Below are positions 27,123 to 35,976 of a DNA stretch of 64,000 nucleotides, piece after piece. The notes below the pieces were generated by a model. It saw only the letters and a program-made list of their open reading frames with translations, had not been told where the DNA came from and did no database searches. Source of the DNA: an uncultured Muribaculaceae bacterium (GTDB lineage Bacteria; Bacteroidota; Bacteroidia; Bacteroidales; Muribaculaceae). Position 1 is the first letter of the stretch; each line of letters starts with the position of its first letter. A program made the position numbers and the translations under genes. The stretch covers positions 129,933 to 193,932 of the forward strand of contig CAJUKU010000004.1 of NCBI GenBank assembly GCA_910587425.1, given 5' to 3'.

Positions 27123-27152
27123 TTCACGCTTAAACAGCATACCCCCTACACC

Positions 27153-27203
27153 AATCCCTGCGTACCGCCATACCTTGCGGCAGTAACGCAGGGATTTTTT
27201 TTT
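27153..27203 (+). terminator. Intrinsic terminator after propeller lipoprotein 1
   Basis: AATCCCTGCGT (27153-27163) pairs with ACGCAGGGATT (27185-27195), ending in a run of about ten T. A smaller inner stem uses CCGC/GCGG. Confidence 0.92.
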
Positions 27204-27294
27204 GCGCGTCGCGCAAGCACCAAGGATAGTTAACGTTGGTTAAACGATGGATATCCCCGGACTTTTCTCACCTTTGCATAATCTTATAGGGAGA

Positions 27295-27783
27295 ATGGAC
27301 AGAAAAAGATATATCCACATGGTCACGCAATGGATGGAAGAGCATAAACAGTCGCTCTTCCGCTATGCCTGTTATCATGTCGGAAACACAACCGATGCCG
27401 AAGATATACTCCAGGACATATATCTGCGGATGCTTGAGAAAAGTGCTGACACTTCGACAATCACCAATCTGCAAGCATACGTGTACCGCGCTCTTATCAA
27501 TGCCTGCCTGTCGCACAGACGGCAGGTAGGGCACATTCCCTTAAGTTCCGACGAAGTAATGGATCTTGACTATGAGCCGACGTCGTTTGAAGATGAAGCC
27601 GAGCGCATCCGTCAGCTGATTGAGAATATGCCGGAGAAATCCCGTGAGATCGTGCGACTGAAAACATACGCATCAATGACATTTGATGCGATAGCGGATG
27701 TGATGAGGATCTCGCCTACAACGGCTAAGCGCCGCTATTACGAAGGACTTGAATATTTACGCTCAAAATACGATGACCTATGA
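27295..27783 (+). CDS. ECF-type RNA polymerase sigma factor
   Basis: 162 residues. Region 2 (FRYACYHVGNTTDAEDILQDIYLRMLEK) and region 4 (ENMPEKSREIVRLKTYASMTFDAIADVMRISPTTAKRRYYEGLEYLR) are complete and joined by the short linker normal for ECF sigmas. I prefer ATG 27295, which follows a CACCTTTGC -7-like box and AGGGAGA; an in-frame ATG at 27247 would add 16 residues. The next gene overlaps the stop by 4 nt and encodes a one-helix membrane protein that fits an anti-sigma factor. No TonB receptor is nearby, unlike the usual Bacteroidales SusCD-linked pairs. Confidence 0.92.
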   Translation: MDRKRYIHMVTQWMEEHKQSLFRYACYHVGNTTDAEDILQDIYLRMLEKSADTSTITNLQAYVYRALINACLSHRRQVGHIPLSSDEVMDLDYEPTSFEDEAERIRQLIENMPEKSREIVRLKTYASMTFDAIADVMRISPTTAKRRYYEGLEYLRSKYDDL

Positions 27784-28532
27784 ACCTCTCCGACCTTGAC
27801 AATCACGACGACCGCTATACGAAGCTCATAAATGCGCTAGAACCACGGCACGCGCCCGAAACATCCATGAGATTCACTCCTCCGGCACTGCAACGGCGAC
27901 GCTCATTCTTCTCACTCCTCGGTCGCATAAGCCGAATCGCGGCAGTGCTCATTGTCGGCATCGGTATAGGACTATGCGTCGTACGCCCCGATTATGCCAT
28001 TGCCGCACGCAAAGTCCTTGAACTGGGACTTGAAAAGATCCGCACGTCAAGAGAATGCAGCATAGACTTAAACGCCCGTATGCTTCCACCAACCGCAAAA
28101 CGCCCCCTGAACATGTCGCCAAATGGTGATCTCGTTCCGGTGCGGATGACATACCGGTCAAAAATCGGCAAAACGGAACTGCAGATCGACTGGCAGGACC
28201 GTTCGGGGTCACACTCACTTGAGATCAATTCCGGCGAAAAGGTCAGGCTCGACGGAAATATAGTGGAGGAGGAGATGCCCTCACAGGCATTCAACGATCT
28301 ATCCGACATACTATTCTCCGGAGCGGAAAGCATGAAGAAAGTGATCGGCGACAAGAAAATAAAGGTAACAAAATCCAACGACAATATAATGCTCGATCTT
28401 GTGGATAAAAACGGGGAGTTTCATGCGGTATTTTCCGACAGATCCGGTCGCCTGATATCACTTAAAGGCTACGATAAGTCGGGCGGCACTCCCCTCCTTA
28501 TGGTCGAGACCACGTCAATTACCTACAACTGA
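27780..28532 (+). CDS. Putative anti-sigma factor, single-pass membrane protein
   Basis: 250 residues: a cytoplasmic N-terminus of about 50, one membrane helix (about 50-69) and a periplasmic domain of about 180 residues rich in charged beta strands. The start overlaps the sigma gene (ATGA). Topology and coupling fit an anti-sigma factor that holds the ECF sigma at the membrane. The periplasmic part lacks a recognisable FecR domain, and the N-terminal zinc-binding HxxxCxxC motif is absent, so it would be an atypical member. Assignment rests mainly on position. Confidence 0.6.
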   Translation: MNLSDLDNHDDRYTKLINALEPRHAPETSMRFTPPALQRRRSFFSLLGRISRIAAVLIVGIGIGLCVVRPDYAIAARKVLELGLEKIRTSRECSIDLNARMLPPTAKRPLNMSPNGDLVPVRMTYRSKIGKTELQIDWQDRSGSHSLEINSGEKVRLDGNIVEEEMPSQAFNDLSDILFSGAESMKKVIGDKKIKVTKSNDNIMLDLVDKNGEFHAVFSDRSGRLISLKGYDKSGGTPLLMVETTSITYN

Positions 28533-28551
28533 ACAAACTGCCTTAAGCATC

Positions 28552-29694
28552 ATGAAAAGACTGCTGCCCGCCATTATTGGTCTATGCCTGACCACCATTT
28601 CATGCAATGAGGTGAAAAGAGAACCTGCTGCTCTTGAAGCACTTGATTACCTCATAATATCCGAGGATCCGGCAAACGAGACCTCCAAAAAGGACTTTCC
28701 GATGGAGATTACGCTTGATTCGCTTGAGTGCGTACCGCTGGATTTCATAACGACAAACCGTGAGATTGACATTCTATACAAGAATGGATATATCATCATC
28801 AAAAGTCTTGAGAAAGTTTCCGGCGAGAAACTGGTGTCAGTAGTCAATGCCGCTGACAACACTTTAACAGCACAACTCGCGACTGTAGGTACAGGACCTG
28901 ACGAGTTCACCGACATACGCCTTTTGCCATCGTATGAGGAGGATGCGCTCTGCTACATCATCTCACTTTCCAATTATAAACTGTACCGACTCACCGACTC
29001 CATGACCCTGGATTTCGTGACCACGCTGCCGGAGCCGAAAAACGTAAAGAATTTCCGCCCGCGTCTCGACAAGCCGGAGATGATCGACTCCATGACTCTG
29101 ATAATAGGTCAGAGCGGCAAAGAGGGGTATGGATTATGCTCCTACAACCTTCACGATTCCACTATCAAAGGGTTGCTTGCTTTCGACTTCACGCGCGATC
29201 TGGACTCATGGTATCTTGTTTACGATGGTCCATTGATTTACAACCAGAAACAGAATAAGATCGCATACGCCTTCTCCTGGTACGACCGTTTCCTGATTTA
29301 TGACCTTACAAATGATTCTATAACCTCATGTCAGAGTGGCAAGATAGAACCTATGAACGTCAAGACCCGGACAGAGTTTTTTGAGACCGGAGAAAACAAT
29401 CTATATTACAACAGCGGATTCAGCAATGACGACTATATTTTCCTCATATATCTTGGCGACAAGGTGTATGCCCACGACCGGAATGAAACGCGTCATCATT
29501 ATCTTGAACAATACACCTGGGATGGCGAGCCTGTATGCCGTTACCGATTGCCTGCGGGAATGGTATACCAAAATGGATCAGCCGGTGCAAATCCTGATGA
29601 GATCTACATTGTGAACAAAAGTCAGGACGATTTCCTCTACAAAATCAAACTTCACGACCATACATCAACCGATTCCAAGCCCGAGCTGATATGA
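28552..29694 (+). CDS. Six-bladed beta-propeller lipoprotein, copy 2
   Basis: 380 residues with a lipobox (LTTISC, Cys18). The family signature is seen in LEKVSGEKLVSVVNAADNTLTAQLATVGTGPDEFTDIR, where GTGPDEF is the equivalent of GQGPEEY in copy 1. Further blades follow (YKLYRLTDSMTLDFV, DRFLIYDLTNDS). It lies 19 nt after the putative anti-sigma gene and overlaps the next lipoprotein gene by 4 nt, so it is cotranscribed with the sigma pair. It may be part of the signal the sigma pair reads, or its target. Confidence 0.78.
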   Translation: MKRLLPAIIGLCLTTISCNEVKREPAALEALDYLIISEDPANETSKKDFPMEITLDSLECVPLDFITTNREIDILYKNGYIIIKSLEKVSGEKLVSVVNAADNTLTAQLATVGTGPDEFTDIRLLPSYEEDALCYIISLSNYKLYRLTDSMTLDFVTTLPEPKNVKNFRPRLDKPEMIDSMTLIIGQSGKEGYGLCSYNLHDSTIKGLLAFDFTRDLDSWYLVYDGPLIYNQKQNKIAYAFSWYDRFLIYDLTNDSITSCQSGKIEPMNVKTRTEFFETGENNLYYNSGFSNDDYIFLIYLGDKVYAHDRNETRHHYLEQYTWDGEPVCRYRLPAGMVYQNGSAGANPDEIYIVNKSQDDFLYKIKLHDHTSTDSKPELI

Positions 29695-30854
29695 ACTTGC
29701 TAAACATGAGAACGCTATCACTCCACGCAATTATCGCCATGGCACTCCTTGCCTCATGCACCCATGCCCCTATCAACGTCAAACTCATAGACAGTGACGC
29801 CTCACAGCTTATGGTCGTTGACGAAGATGAGGTCAACGAATCACGAACACTACTTCTGAGCGACATTGCAGAGGATTTCCGCATCGTACGCTTTGACAAC
29901 CGCGATGAGGCGCTATTTGATGCCGGAGGTATGCCGACATTTTCCGAAAATTACATAGCCGCCGGCAGAACCCCTGTAAAACTTTTCACCCGCGATGGTA
30001 AGTACATTTGCGACGTCGGCGGTGTGGGAAACGGTCCCGGTGAATATTACATATCGGCTTACGATGTGCTTATCGACGAACCTGCCGATCGAATCTATGT
30101 AGCAGGATTTGGGAAAGCGGTCAACAGCTATGATCTGAGAGGAAATTTCAAAGGCGTCGTCAAACTGCCACGCCCACTCAACAAGGGAAAGCTATTCAAC
30201 AATAATGACAGCACTCTGTCTGCGATACAGCTATGCTTCCGCGATCACGACGACAACCTGTTTGTCGCAGCGACCTTTCCGGCAAGCACAGGAGAAAACG
30301 ATACCGTCAGATATGCGTTTGCCCCGCAATTGTCAACGAATTTCATCGATGAGGAGGGATATGCCGTAGGATTCAACAACGAGATATTCTCATTCCGCTG
30401 CTCAGATCGCCCGACGTTCCACACCACTTTCAATGATACTCTCTACTGTTACAACGCCGAAGCAAACCGGCTGGATGCCATATTCACCCTCAACATGGAC
30501 AAGGAGCGGAAAGGCGACGGCTACTTCGTCTATAAGGAACTCCCAAACCATATCTTAGTATATATCGTACGGGGCAACAATCCGGGAACAATACTGATCG
30601 ACAAATCCGAAATGAAAGCCTGGCGTATAGACAAGACTGTAAATGACAGCTTCTTCAACCTTAAACTGGGATTCAACATGCACGACGGTCATGTTTTCGG
30701 TATCTATGAGCCGCTGGAGCTTCACGACCGGCTCCAAAAAGCCATTGACAGAGGGGAAATTGCAGACCGTTACCGTGAAGATGTTGATAAACTCATGGCT
30801 ACTCTCAATGAAAACGACAACAACATCATGATAACCGCCCGCCTACGCCAATGA
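29691..30854 (+). CDS. Six-bladed beta-propeller lipoprotein, copy 3
   Basis: 387 residues with lipobox LLASC (Cys near 24). Blade motif: VKLFTRDGKYICDVGGVGNGPGEYYISAYDV, with NGPGEY as the conserved turn, then IYVAGFGKAVNSYDLRGNFKG. The start overlaps copy 2 (ATGA), and an alternative in-frame ATG six codons later is also plausible. It ends the sigma operon. The three propeller proteins share only the fold signature, so duplication is old. Confidence 0.78.
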   Translation: MNLLNMRTLSLHAIIAMALLASCTHAPINVKLIDSDASQLMVVDEDEVNESRTLLLSDIAEDFRIVRFDNRDEALFDAGGMPTFSENYIAAGRTPVKLFTRDGKYICDVGGVGNGPGEYYISAYDVLIDEPADRIYVAGFGKAVNSYDLRGNFKGVVKLPRPLNKGKLFNNNDSTLSAIQLCFRDHDDNLFVAATFPASTGENDTVRYAFAPQLSTNFIDEEGYAVGFNNEIFSFRCSDRPTFHTTFNDTLYCYNAEANRLDAIFTLNMDKERKGDGYFVYKELPNHILVYIVRGNNPGTILIDKSEMKAWRIDKTVNDSFFNLKLGFNMHDGHVFGIYEPLELHDRLQKAIDRGEIADRYREDVDKLMATLNENDNNIMITARLRQ

Positions 30855-30884
30855 ATCCGCCCCGTTTCCGCCGACACATTTAAA

Positions 30885-30916
30885 TTTGACTATTGACGGT
30901 TTTTTGCGTAACTTTG
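30885..30916 (+). promoter_or_regulatory. Consensus promoter of proS
   Basis: TTTG (30885-30888), then 20 nt, then TAACTTTG (30909-30916). This is a perfect Bacteroidota primary-sigma promoter. Transcription should begin near 30922, giving a leader of about 56 nt before the ATG at 30978. Confidence 0.85.
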
Positions 30917-30977
30917 CGGCGAAAAGCGCATACAAGACGCTTTAACACTTCTAAACTGCAAATTCAGAATATATTAT

Positions 30978-32459
30978 ATGGCAAAGGAACTAAAGGATCT
31001 GACAAAACGTGCCGACAACTACTCACAGTGGTATAACGAACTGGTAGTCAAAGCCGATCTCGCCGAGCAGTCGGCAGTCAGAGGATGTATGGTGATCAAA
31101 CCTTACGGTTACGCTATCTGGGAGAAGATGCAACAGCAGCTCGACCGGATGTTCAAAGCTACCGGAGTACAGAATGCCTACTTCCCTTTGCTTATCCCGA
31201 AATCATTCCTTTGCCGTGAAGCCGAGCATGTGGAAGGATTCGCGAAAGAATGCGCGGTAGTGACCCACTACCGCCTCAAGAACGACCCCAACGGCAACGG
31301 CGTGATCGTCGATCCCGACGCACGTCTGGAGGAGGAGCTGATCGTACGTCCGACATCCGAGACCATCATCTGGGGCACATACCGCAACTGGATCCACTCC
31401 TACCGCGACCTCCCAATACTCTGCAACCAGTGGGCAAACGTGATGCGCTGGGAGATGCGCACCCGCATGTTCCTCCGCACCGCCGAGTTCCTTTGGCAGG
31501 AGGGTCACTGCGCACACGCCACAGCCGAGGAATCAGAGGCACGAACCGTGCAGATGATCAACCTCTATGCCGACTTTGCCGAGAAATACATGGCTATGCC
31601 GGTCATAAAAGGCGTAAAATCTGCCAACGAACGCTTTGCCGGTGCCGTGAACACCTACACTATCGAAGCGATGATGCAGGACGGCAAGGCATTGCAGAGC
31701 GGCACGTCGCACAACCTCGGTCAGAACTTCGCCAAGGCATTTGATGTGACATTCGTCAACAAAGACAATCAGCCTGAATATGTCTGGGCAAACTCATGGG
31801 GCGTATCGACACGCCTTATGGGCGCACTCATAATGAGCCACTCCGACGATAACGGACTTGTTCTTCCACCGCACCTCGCCCCCATACAGGTGGTAATCGT
31901 GCCGATCTACAAGAACTCCGAGCAGCTCGCTCAGATCAGCGAGCGCGTAAATCCGATCGTGCTCAAGCTGCGTGAGATGGGCATAAGCGTGAAATACGAT
32001 GATGCCGAGAACCGCCGCCCGGGATTCAAATTCGCCGACTACGAACTCAAAGGTGTTCCCGTGCGCCTTGCCATCGGTGCACGCGACCTGGAGAACGGCA
32101 CCGTTGAGCTTATGCGCCGCGACACTCTCGAGAAATCAGAGCATCAGCTCGAAGGAATCGAGGAGTATGTGCGTGACCTGCTCGAAGAGATACAGACCAA
32201 CATCTACCGCAAGGCGCTCCGTCACCGTGAGGAGATGACCCGCACCGTGGAGACATACGATGAATTCAAGGAAGAGATCGAGAAGGGCGGATTCATCCTT
32301 GCACATTGGGACGGCACCACGGAGACCGAAGAGCTTATCAAGAACGAGACCAAGGCAACTATCCGCTGCATACCGCTCGATGGCGACACTACTCCCGGCA
32401 AGTGTATGGTGACAGGTCGCCCCTCCGAACGCCGCGTCATCTTTGCCCGCAGCTATTAA
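30978..32459 (+). CDS. proS: Prolyl-tRNA synthetase
   Basis: 493 residues, the length of the archaeal/eukaryote-like ProS form that lacks the bacterial editing insert. Class II motifs are present: motif 2 around QWANVMRWEMRTRMFLRTAEFLWQEGH, the proline-site motif RPTSETIIW, and motif 3 SWGVSTRLMGALIMSH. The C-terminus ends in the Tyr of FARSY, as this form does. It charges tRNA-Pro. Two small HU-type genes follow in the same direction after 25 and 26 nt, so the transcript may extend to 33668. Confidence 0.96.
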   Translation: MAKELKDLTKRADNYSQWYNELVVKADLAEQSAVRGCMVIKPYGYAIWEKMQQQLDRMFKATGVQNAYFPLLIPKSFLCREAEHVEGFAKECAVVTHYRLKNDPNGNGVIVDPDARLEEELIVRPTSETIIWGTYRNWIHSYRDLPILCNQWANVMRWEMRTRMFLRTAEFLWQEGHCAHATAEESEARTVQMINLYADFAEKYMAMPVIKGVKSANERFAGAVNTYTIEAMMQDGKALQSGTSHNLGQNFAKAFDVTFVNKDNQPEYVWANSWGVSTRLMGALIMSHSDDNGLVLPPHLAPIQVVIVPIYKNSEQLAQISERVNPIVLKLREMGISVKYDDAENRRPGFKFADYELKGVPVRLAIGARDLENGTVELMRRDTLEKSEHQLEGIEEYVRDLLEEIQTNIYRKALRHREEMTRTVETYDEFKEEIEKGGFILAHWDGTTETEELIKNETKATIRCIPLDGDTTPGKCMVTGRPSERRVIFARSY

Positions 32460-32484
32460 ACCGTAACAAATCCGCAACAACCGC

Positions 32485-32754
32485 ATGGATAGCAAGACAC
32501 TTATTTCGCGACTCTCTATGGAGAGCGGCAAAAGTGCCGAGGAGATCGCATCAGCAATCGCAGCCGTCACAGCCACACTCGGAGCGCATGGAGCGACCCT
32601 CGATGCTGTCGCTATCCCCGGTTTCGGCACATTTACCTCGACGAAAGCCGACGAACGCATAATCACCACACCCGACGGCAAGCGCACACTGCTGCCTCCG
32701 GCAATCACTGTCGATTTCAAAAGCAGCGTGCTGCTGCGCAAGTCGTTAAGCTGA
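32485..32754 (+). CDS. HU/IHF-family DNA-binding protein
   Basis: 89 residues covering one HU fold: an N-terminal helical dimer region (SKTLISRLSMESGKSAEEIASAIAAV) and the strand region IPGFGTFTSTKADERIITTPDGKRTLLPPAITVDFKSS, which matches the HU core GFGxF and the DNA-binding arm. The arm is short and less basic than in E. coli HU, so DNA binding may be weak or specialised. It sits 26 nt before a second HU-like gene that carries a membrane anchor. Confidence 0.85.
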   Translation: MDSKTLISRLSMESGKSAEEIASAIAAVTATLGAHGATLDAVAIPGFGTFTSTKADERIITTPDGKRTLLPPAITVDFKSSVLLRKSLS

Positions 32755-32780
32755 CCAAACCGCACATAACTCCGTAAGCG

Positions 32781-33668
32781 ATGAACGAAAAGATTCCATT
32801 AAAACGATTTGCTGCCGGCGTGGCATCACGCAGCGGCATGGACGCCGCTGAAGCCGAAGAGTTTATAAAATCACTTTTCGCAACGATCGCAAACGGACTA
32901 CGCACCGGCGAACCGGTCAGCGTGCCCGGGCTTGGTGAGTTCAGGCTCACACACAACCCCGAGGATCCTGTCACGTTCGTACCCGAAGCGGCATGGGCTG
33001 ATGAAGTGAACGCGCCGTTCGCGATGTTTGAGCCTGTCGAACTCGCCGAAGGGATCACCGACACACAACTCGCAGAGGCTGAGAAGACTGAAACCGAGAC
33101 AGTCACAGCGGCATCACCCTCCGAGGAAGTGCCCGAACAGGAAACAGATGCCGAGCCTGCAACAGTCGTATCGCAACCATTACCTCAAAATCAGGAACCT
33201 GCTCCAGTTCAAAACCAGGAACCGACTCCTGCCCACGAGCCTGTTTCCACTCCTGCTGCCACTCCTTACCGCTGGCCGGAGGAAGAGGAGGAAGAAGCAG
33301 AGCGCCTTGAAGCTGAACTGGCTGCTAAAGCCAATGAAACCAGCACGCAGCCGGCACTCACAACCACACCCCCGCCCTTCTCGTCACAACCTGCCCCGAC
33401 CACTCCTACAGTGACCGGAGCTAATGATAGCACGACGGAGCCGGAGGAAGCATCATCGACTGCTCAAGAGGATGACTACTACCGCTCGGTACGCGACTCC
33501 AAAAGCAACAACGGATTTACGCGTGGGTTCATCATCGGGCTTATCGTCGGACTTGCCATCGGCGCGCTTGCTCTCTGCGCCTACGTGCTCTATTACGTCA
33601 ACACTCCGGCAGGTCAGTTGCCACTGGAAGTGGAGCTCGACGCGACTGAGGTAGTTCCTGCCAACTGA
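32781..33668 (+). CDS. Membrane-anchored HU-domain protein
   Basis: 295 residues. Residues 1-80 form an HU-like fold (LKRFAAGVASRSGMDAAEAEEFIKS ... VPGLGEFRL). Residues about 95-235 are a low-complexity linker rich in Glu, Pro, Thr and Gln. Residues about 250-272 form a single strongly hydrophobic helix (FIIGLIVGLAIGALALCAYVLYYV), followed by a short polar tail. This gives a cytoplasmic HU head tethered to the inner membrane. Such proteins could link the nucleoid or another HU protein to the envelope; the role is unknown. The linker and helix are certain from the sequence. Confidence 0.8.
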   Translation: MNEKIPLKRFAAGVASRSGMDAAEAEEFIKSLFATIANGLRTGEPVSVPGLGEFRLTHNPEDPVTFVPEAAWADEVNAPFAMFEPVELAEGITDTQLAEAEKTETETVTAASPSEEVPEQETDAEPATVVSQPLPQNQEPAPVQNQEPTPAHEPVSTPAATPYRWPEEEEEEAERLEAELAAKANETSTQPALTTTPPPFSSQPAPTTPTVTGANDSTTEPEEASSTAQEDDYYRSVRDSKSNNGFTRGFIIGLIVGLAIGALALCAYVLYYVNTPAGQLPLEVELDATEVVPAN

Positions 33669-33697
33669 CCGACATCATACATACACAGAACCCATCT

Positions 33698-33731
33698 GAA
33701 CCGGAAGTGTAAATACTCACATTTCCGGTTC
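33698..33731 (+). terminator. Stem-loop after the HU genes
   Basis: GAACCGGAA pairs with TTCCGGTTC, extended by GTGT/ACAT-type pairing, around an A/T-rich loop. A T-run is weak, so termination may be partial. The rest of the 294-nt gap to moxR holds only A/T-rich sequence and a -7 box. Confidence 0.5.
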
Positions 33732-33865
33732 TGCAATTCATTGTCATTCCGTGGCAATAGCTCCTGCGAACCGAGGCATCTTAAAAATTGCAAAGGTTTT
33801 AGTCGAGTAAACTATCTATAGAAAAATTTAACACACCCTTTTCACACTCTCGCGCGTTAAATATA

Positions 33866-33873
33866 TAATTTTG
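33866..33873 (+). promoter_or_regulatory. -7 box of the moxR-bat operon
   Basis: TAATTTTGC lies 90 nt before the moxR ATG. The -33 region has no TTTG at standard spacing. It is the only strong -7 match in the intergenic gap, and no other clear promoter appears before 42625. Confidence 0.5.
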
Positions 33874-33962
33874 CGTGTTGTTGGCGGGAGTGCGTCTCTG
33901 TATACTGCCTTCACCATCACATGAACTGAAATTATAATCACACTGACATACCCTAACCCATT

Positions 33963-34958
33963 ATGAGTGAATCAGTCAATATCAGAGAGCTGAATGATCT
34001 CGTCGCTTCTAAAAGCGATTTCGTCAACCTCGTGGTCCGTGGAATGGATCAGACCATCGTAGGGCAGAAACACCTCGTTGAGTCACTGCTCATTGCGCTT
34101 CTTGCCAACGGCCACGTACTGCTTGAAGGAGTTCCCGGTCTTGCAAAGACCCTCGCGATCAAGACTCTCGCACAGGTGATCGACGCCAAATACAACCGCA
34201 TCCAGTTCACCCCCGACCTGCTTCCCGCCGACGTTGTGGGCACAATGGTCTACAGCGTTCAGAAAGAACAGTTCCAGATCAAACGCGGTCCTATCTTCGC
34301 CAATTTCGTACTTGCCGACGAGATCAACCGCGCCCCGGCAAAAGTACAGAGCGCGCTGCTTGAGGCTATGCAGGAGCGTCAGGTGACGATCGGTGAAGAG
34401 ACATTCCGTCTCGACGAGCCTTTCCTCGTCATGGCTACACAGAACCCGATCGAACAGGAAGGAACCTACCCGCTGCCCGAAGCCCAGGTTGACCGTTTCC
34501 TCCTGAAAGTGATCATCGGATATCCCACCAAAGAGGACGAGAAGCTCATCATCCGCCAGAACATCTCTCCGCGACGCGTCGAGGTTCGTCCGCTCGTAAA
34601 ACCTTCCGAGATCCTCGAGGCTCAGAAGATCGTTGAGCAGATTTATCTTGACGAGAAGATAGAGCGCTATATAGTCGACATAGTATTCGCCACACGTACG
34701 CCCGGCGAGTACGGTCTGAAGGATCTCGAAGGCATAATCTCTTTCGGCGCATCTCCCCGTGCATCGATCGGTCTTGCCCGTGCCGCACGCTCATACGCGT
34801 TCCTGCGCCAGCGTGGCTATGTGATCCCCGAGGATGTCCGCGCCGTTTGTCACGATGTGCTCCGTCACCGTATCGGACTCAGTTACGAGGCGGAAGCCAA
34901 CAACATCACTGCCGACGAAATCATTTCCGAAATACTCGACAAGGTTGAGGTACCCTGA
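33963..34958 (+). CDS. moxR: MoxR-type AAA+ ATPase
   Basis: 331 residues. Walker A is the MoxR variant GVPGLAKT (56-63), Walker B is FVLADEINRAP (Asp119-Glu120), sensor 1 is MATQNPIEQEGTYPLPEAQVDRF, and the arginine finger and lid domain follow. MoxR ATPases act as chaperones that mature or load von Willebrand factor proteins. The operon downstream encodes DUF58 and two VWA proteins, the expected partners. It is complete and of normal length. Confidence 0.95.
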   Translation: MSESVNIRELNDLVASKSDFVNLVVRGMDQTIVGQKHLVESLLIALLANGHVLLEGVPGLAKTLAIKTLAQVIDAKYNRIQFTPDLLPADVVGTMVYSVQKEQFQIKRGPIFANFVLADEINRAPAKVQSALLEAMQERQVTIGEETFRLDEPFLVMATQNPIEQEGTYPLPEAQVDRFLLKVIIGYPTKEDEKLIIRQNISPRRVEVRPLVKPSEILEAQKIVEQIYLDEKIERYIVDIVFATRTPGEYGLKDLEGIISFGASPRASIGLARAARSYAFLRQRGYVIPEDVRAVCHDVLRHRIGLSYEAEANNITADEIISEILDKVEVP

Positions 34959-34995
34959 TAAGGAGTCTCAATCCCAAGCCACAATCTGATTGCGT

Positions 34996-35874
34996 ATGGA
35001 CGCTACCGAACTGCTCAAAAAAGTCAGGAAAATTGAGATAAAAACCCGCGGATTGTCACAGAACATATTCGCGGGTGAATACCACACGGCTTTCAAGGGT
35101 CGTGGCATGACTTTTGCCGAAGTCAGGGAATACCAGTACGGTGACGACGTGCGCGACATCGACTGGAACGTAACAGCCCGTCATAACCACCCTTATGTAA
35201 AGGTGTACGAAGAAGAGCGTGAACTCACGGTGATGCTGGTTGTGGATGTGAGCGGAAGCCGTCTTTTCGGAGCCGTCGGTGAGGAGAAACGTGAGATGAT
35301 AGCCGAAGTTGCGGCGACGCTCGCGTTCTCCGCTATACAGAACAACGACAAGATAGGCATGCTTCTGTTCTCGGATCGTGTCGAGAAATTCATTCCACCG
35401 AAGAAAGGCAGAAAGCACATCCTGTTTCTGATCCGCGAACTTCTTGACTTCAAGCCGGAGAGCCGCGGCACAGACATCGGTATGGCATTGCGCTATCTGA
35501 CTGACGCGCTGAAAAAGCGGTGCACGACGTTTGTCATATCCGACTTTATCGACGGAAATGACTACCGTACGGCACTCTCGGTCTGCGCCAACAAGCATGA
35601 TGTAAGTGCTATACAGGTGTATGACAAGCGTGACGCACAGCTGCCCGACGTAGGACTGATGCGCATATCCGACCTCGAGACCGGTGCCGAACGTTGGATA
35701 GACACCTCGTCAGCACGTGTCAGGAAAACACTTGGCAAGTGGTGGTACGAGCGTCAGCAGGTCATGACCGACACATTGCGCAAATGTGGTGTCGACAGCA
35801 CATCTGTAGCCACCGACGAGGACTATGTGCGTGCGCTTATGGGATTATTCCAGAAGCGCGGCATACGTCAATGA
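34996..35874 (+). CDS. DUF58 protein of the Bat operon
   Basis: 292 residues, no membrane segment. The family block EYQYGDDVRDIDWNVTARHNHPYVKVYEEERELTVMLVVDVSGS is intact; the last part (DVSGS) is a VWA-type MIDAS start. DUF58 proteins follow MoxR in this operon type and are thought to be its client. I start at ATG 34996; a TTG two codons upstream is possible. Confidence 0.92.
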   Translation: MDATELLKKVRKIEIKTRGLSQNIFAGEYHTAFKGRGMTFAEVREYQYGDDVRDIDWNVTARHNHPYVKVYEEERELTVMLVVDVSGSRLFGAVGEEKREMIAEVAATLAFSAIQNNDKIGMLLFSDRVEKFIPPKKGRKHILFLIRELLDFKPESRGTDIGMALRYLTDALKKRCTTFVISDFIDGNDYRTALSVCANKHDVSAIQVYDKRDAQLPDVGLMRISDLETGAERWIDTSSARVRKTLGKWWYERQQVMTDTLRKCGVDSTSVATDEDYVRALMGLFQKRGIRQ

Positions 35875-35976
35875 TATCGCATTAAAGTCCATTTAAAACT
35901 AACAGCCCAAACAGCAATATTGTACCGGGAAAGGCGGCTACACCCCCTCAACGTAAAAACCTGGAGCAAAACCCGA

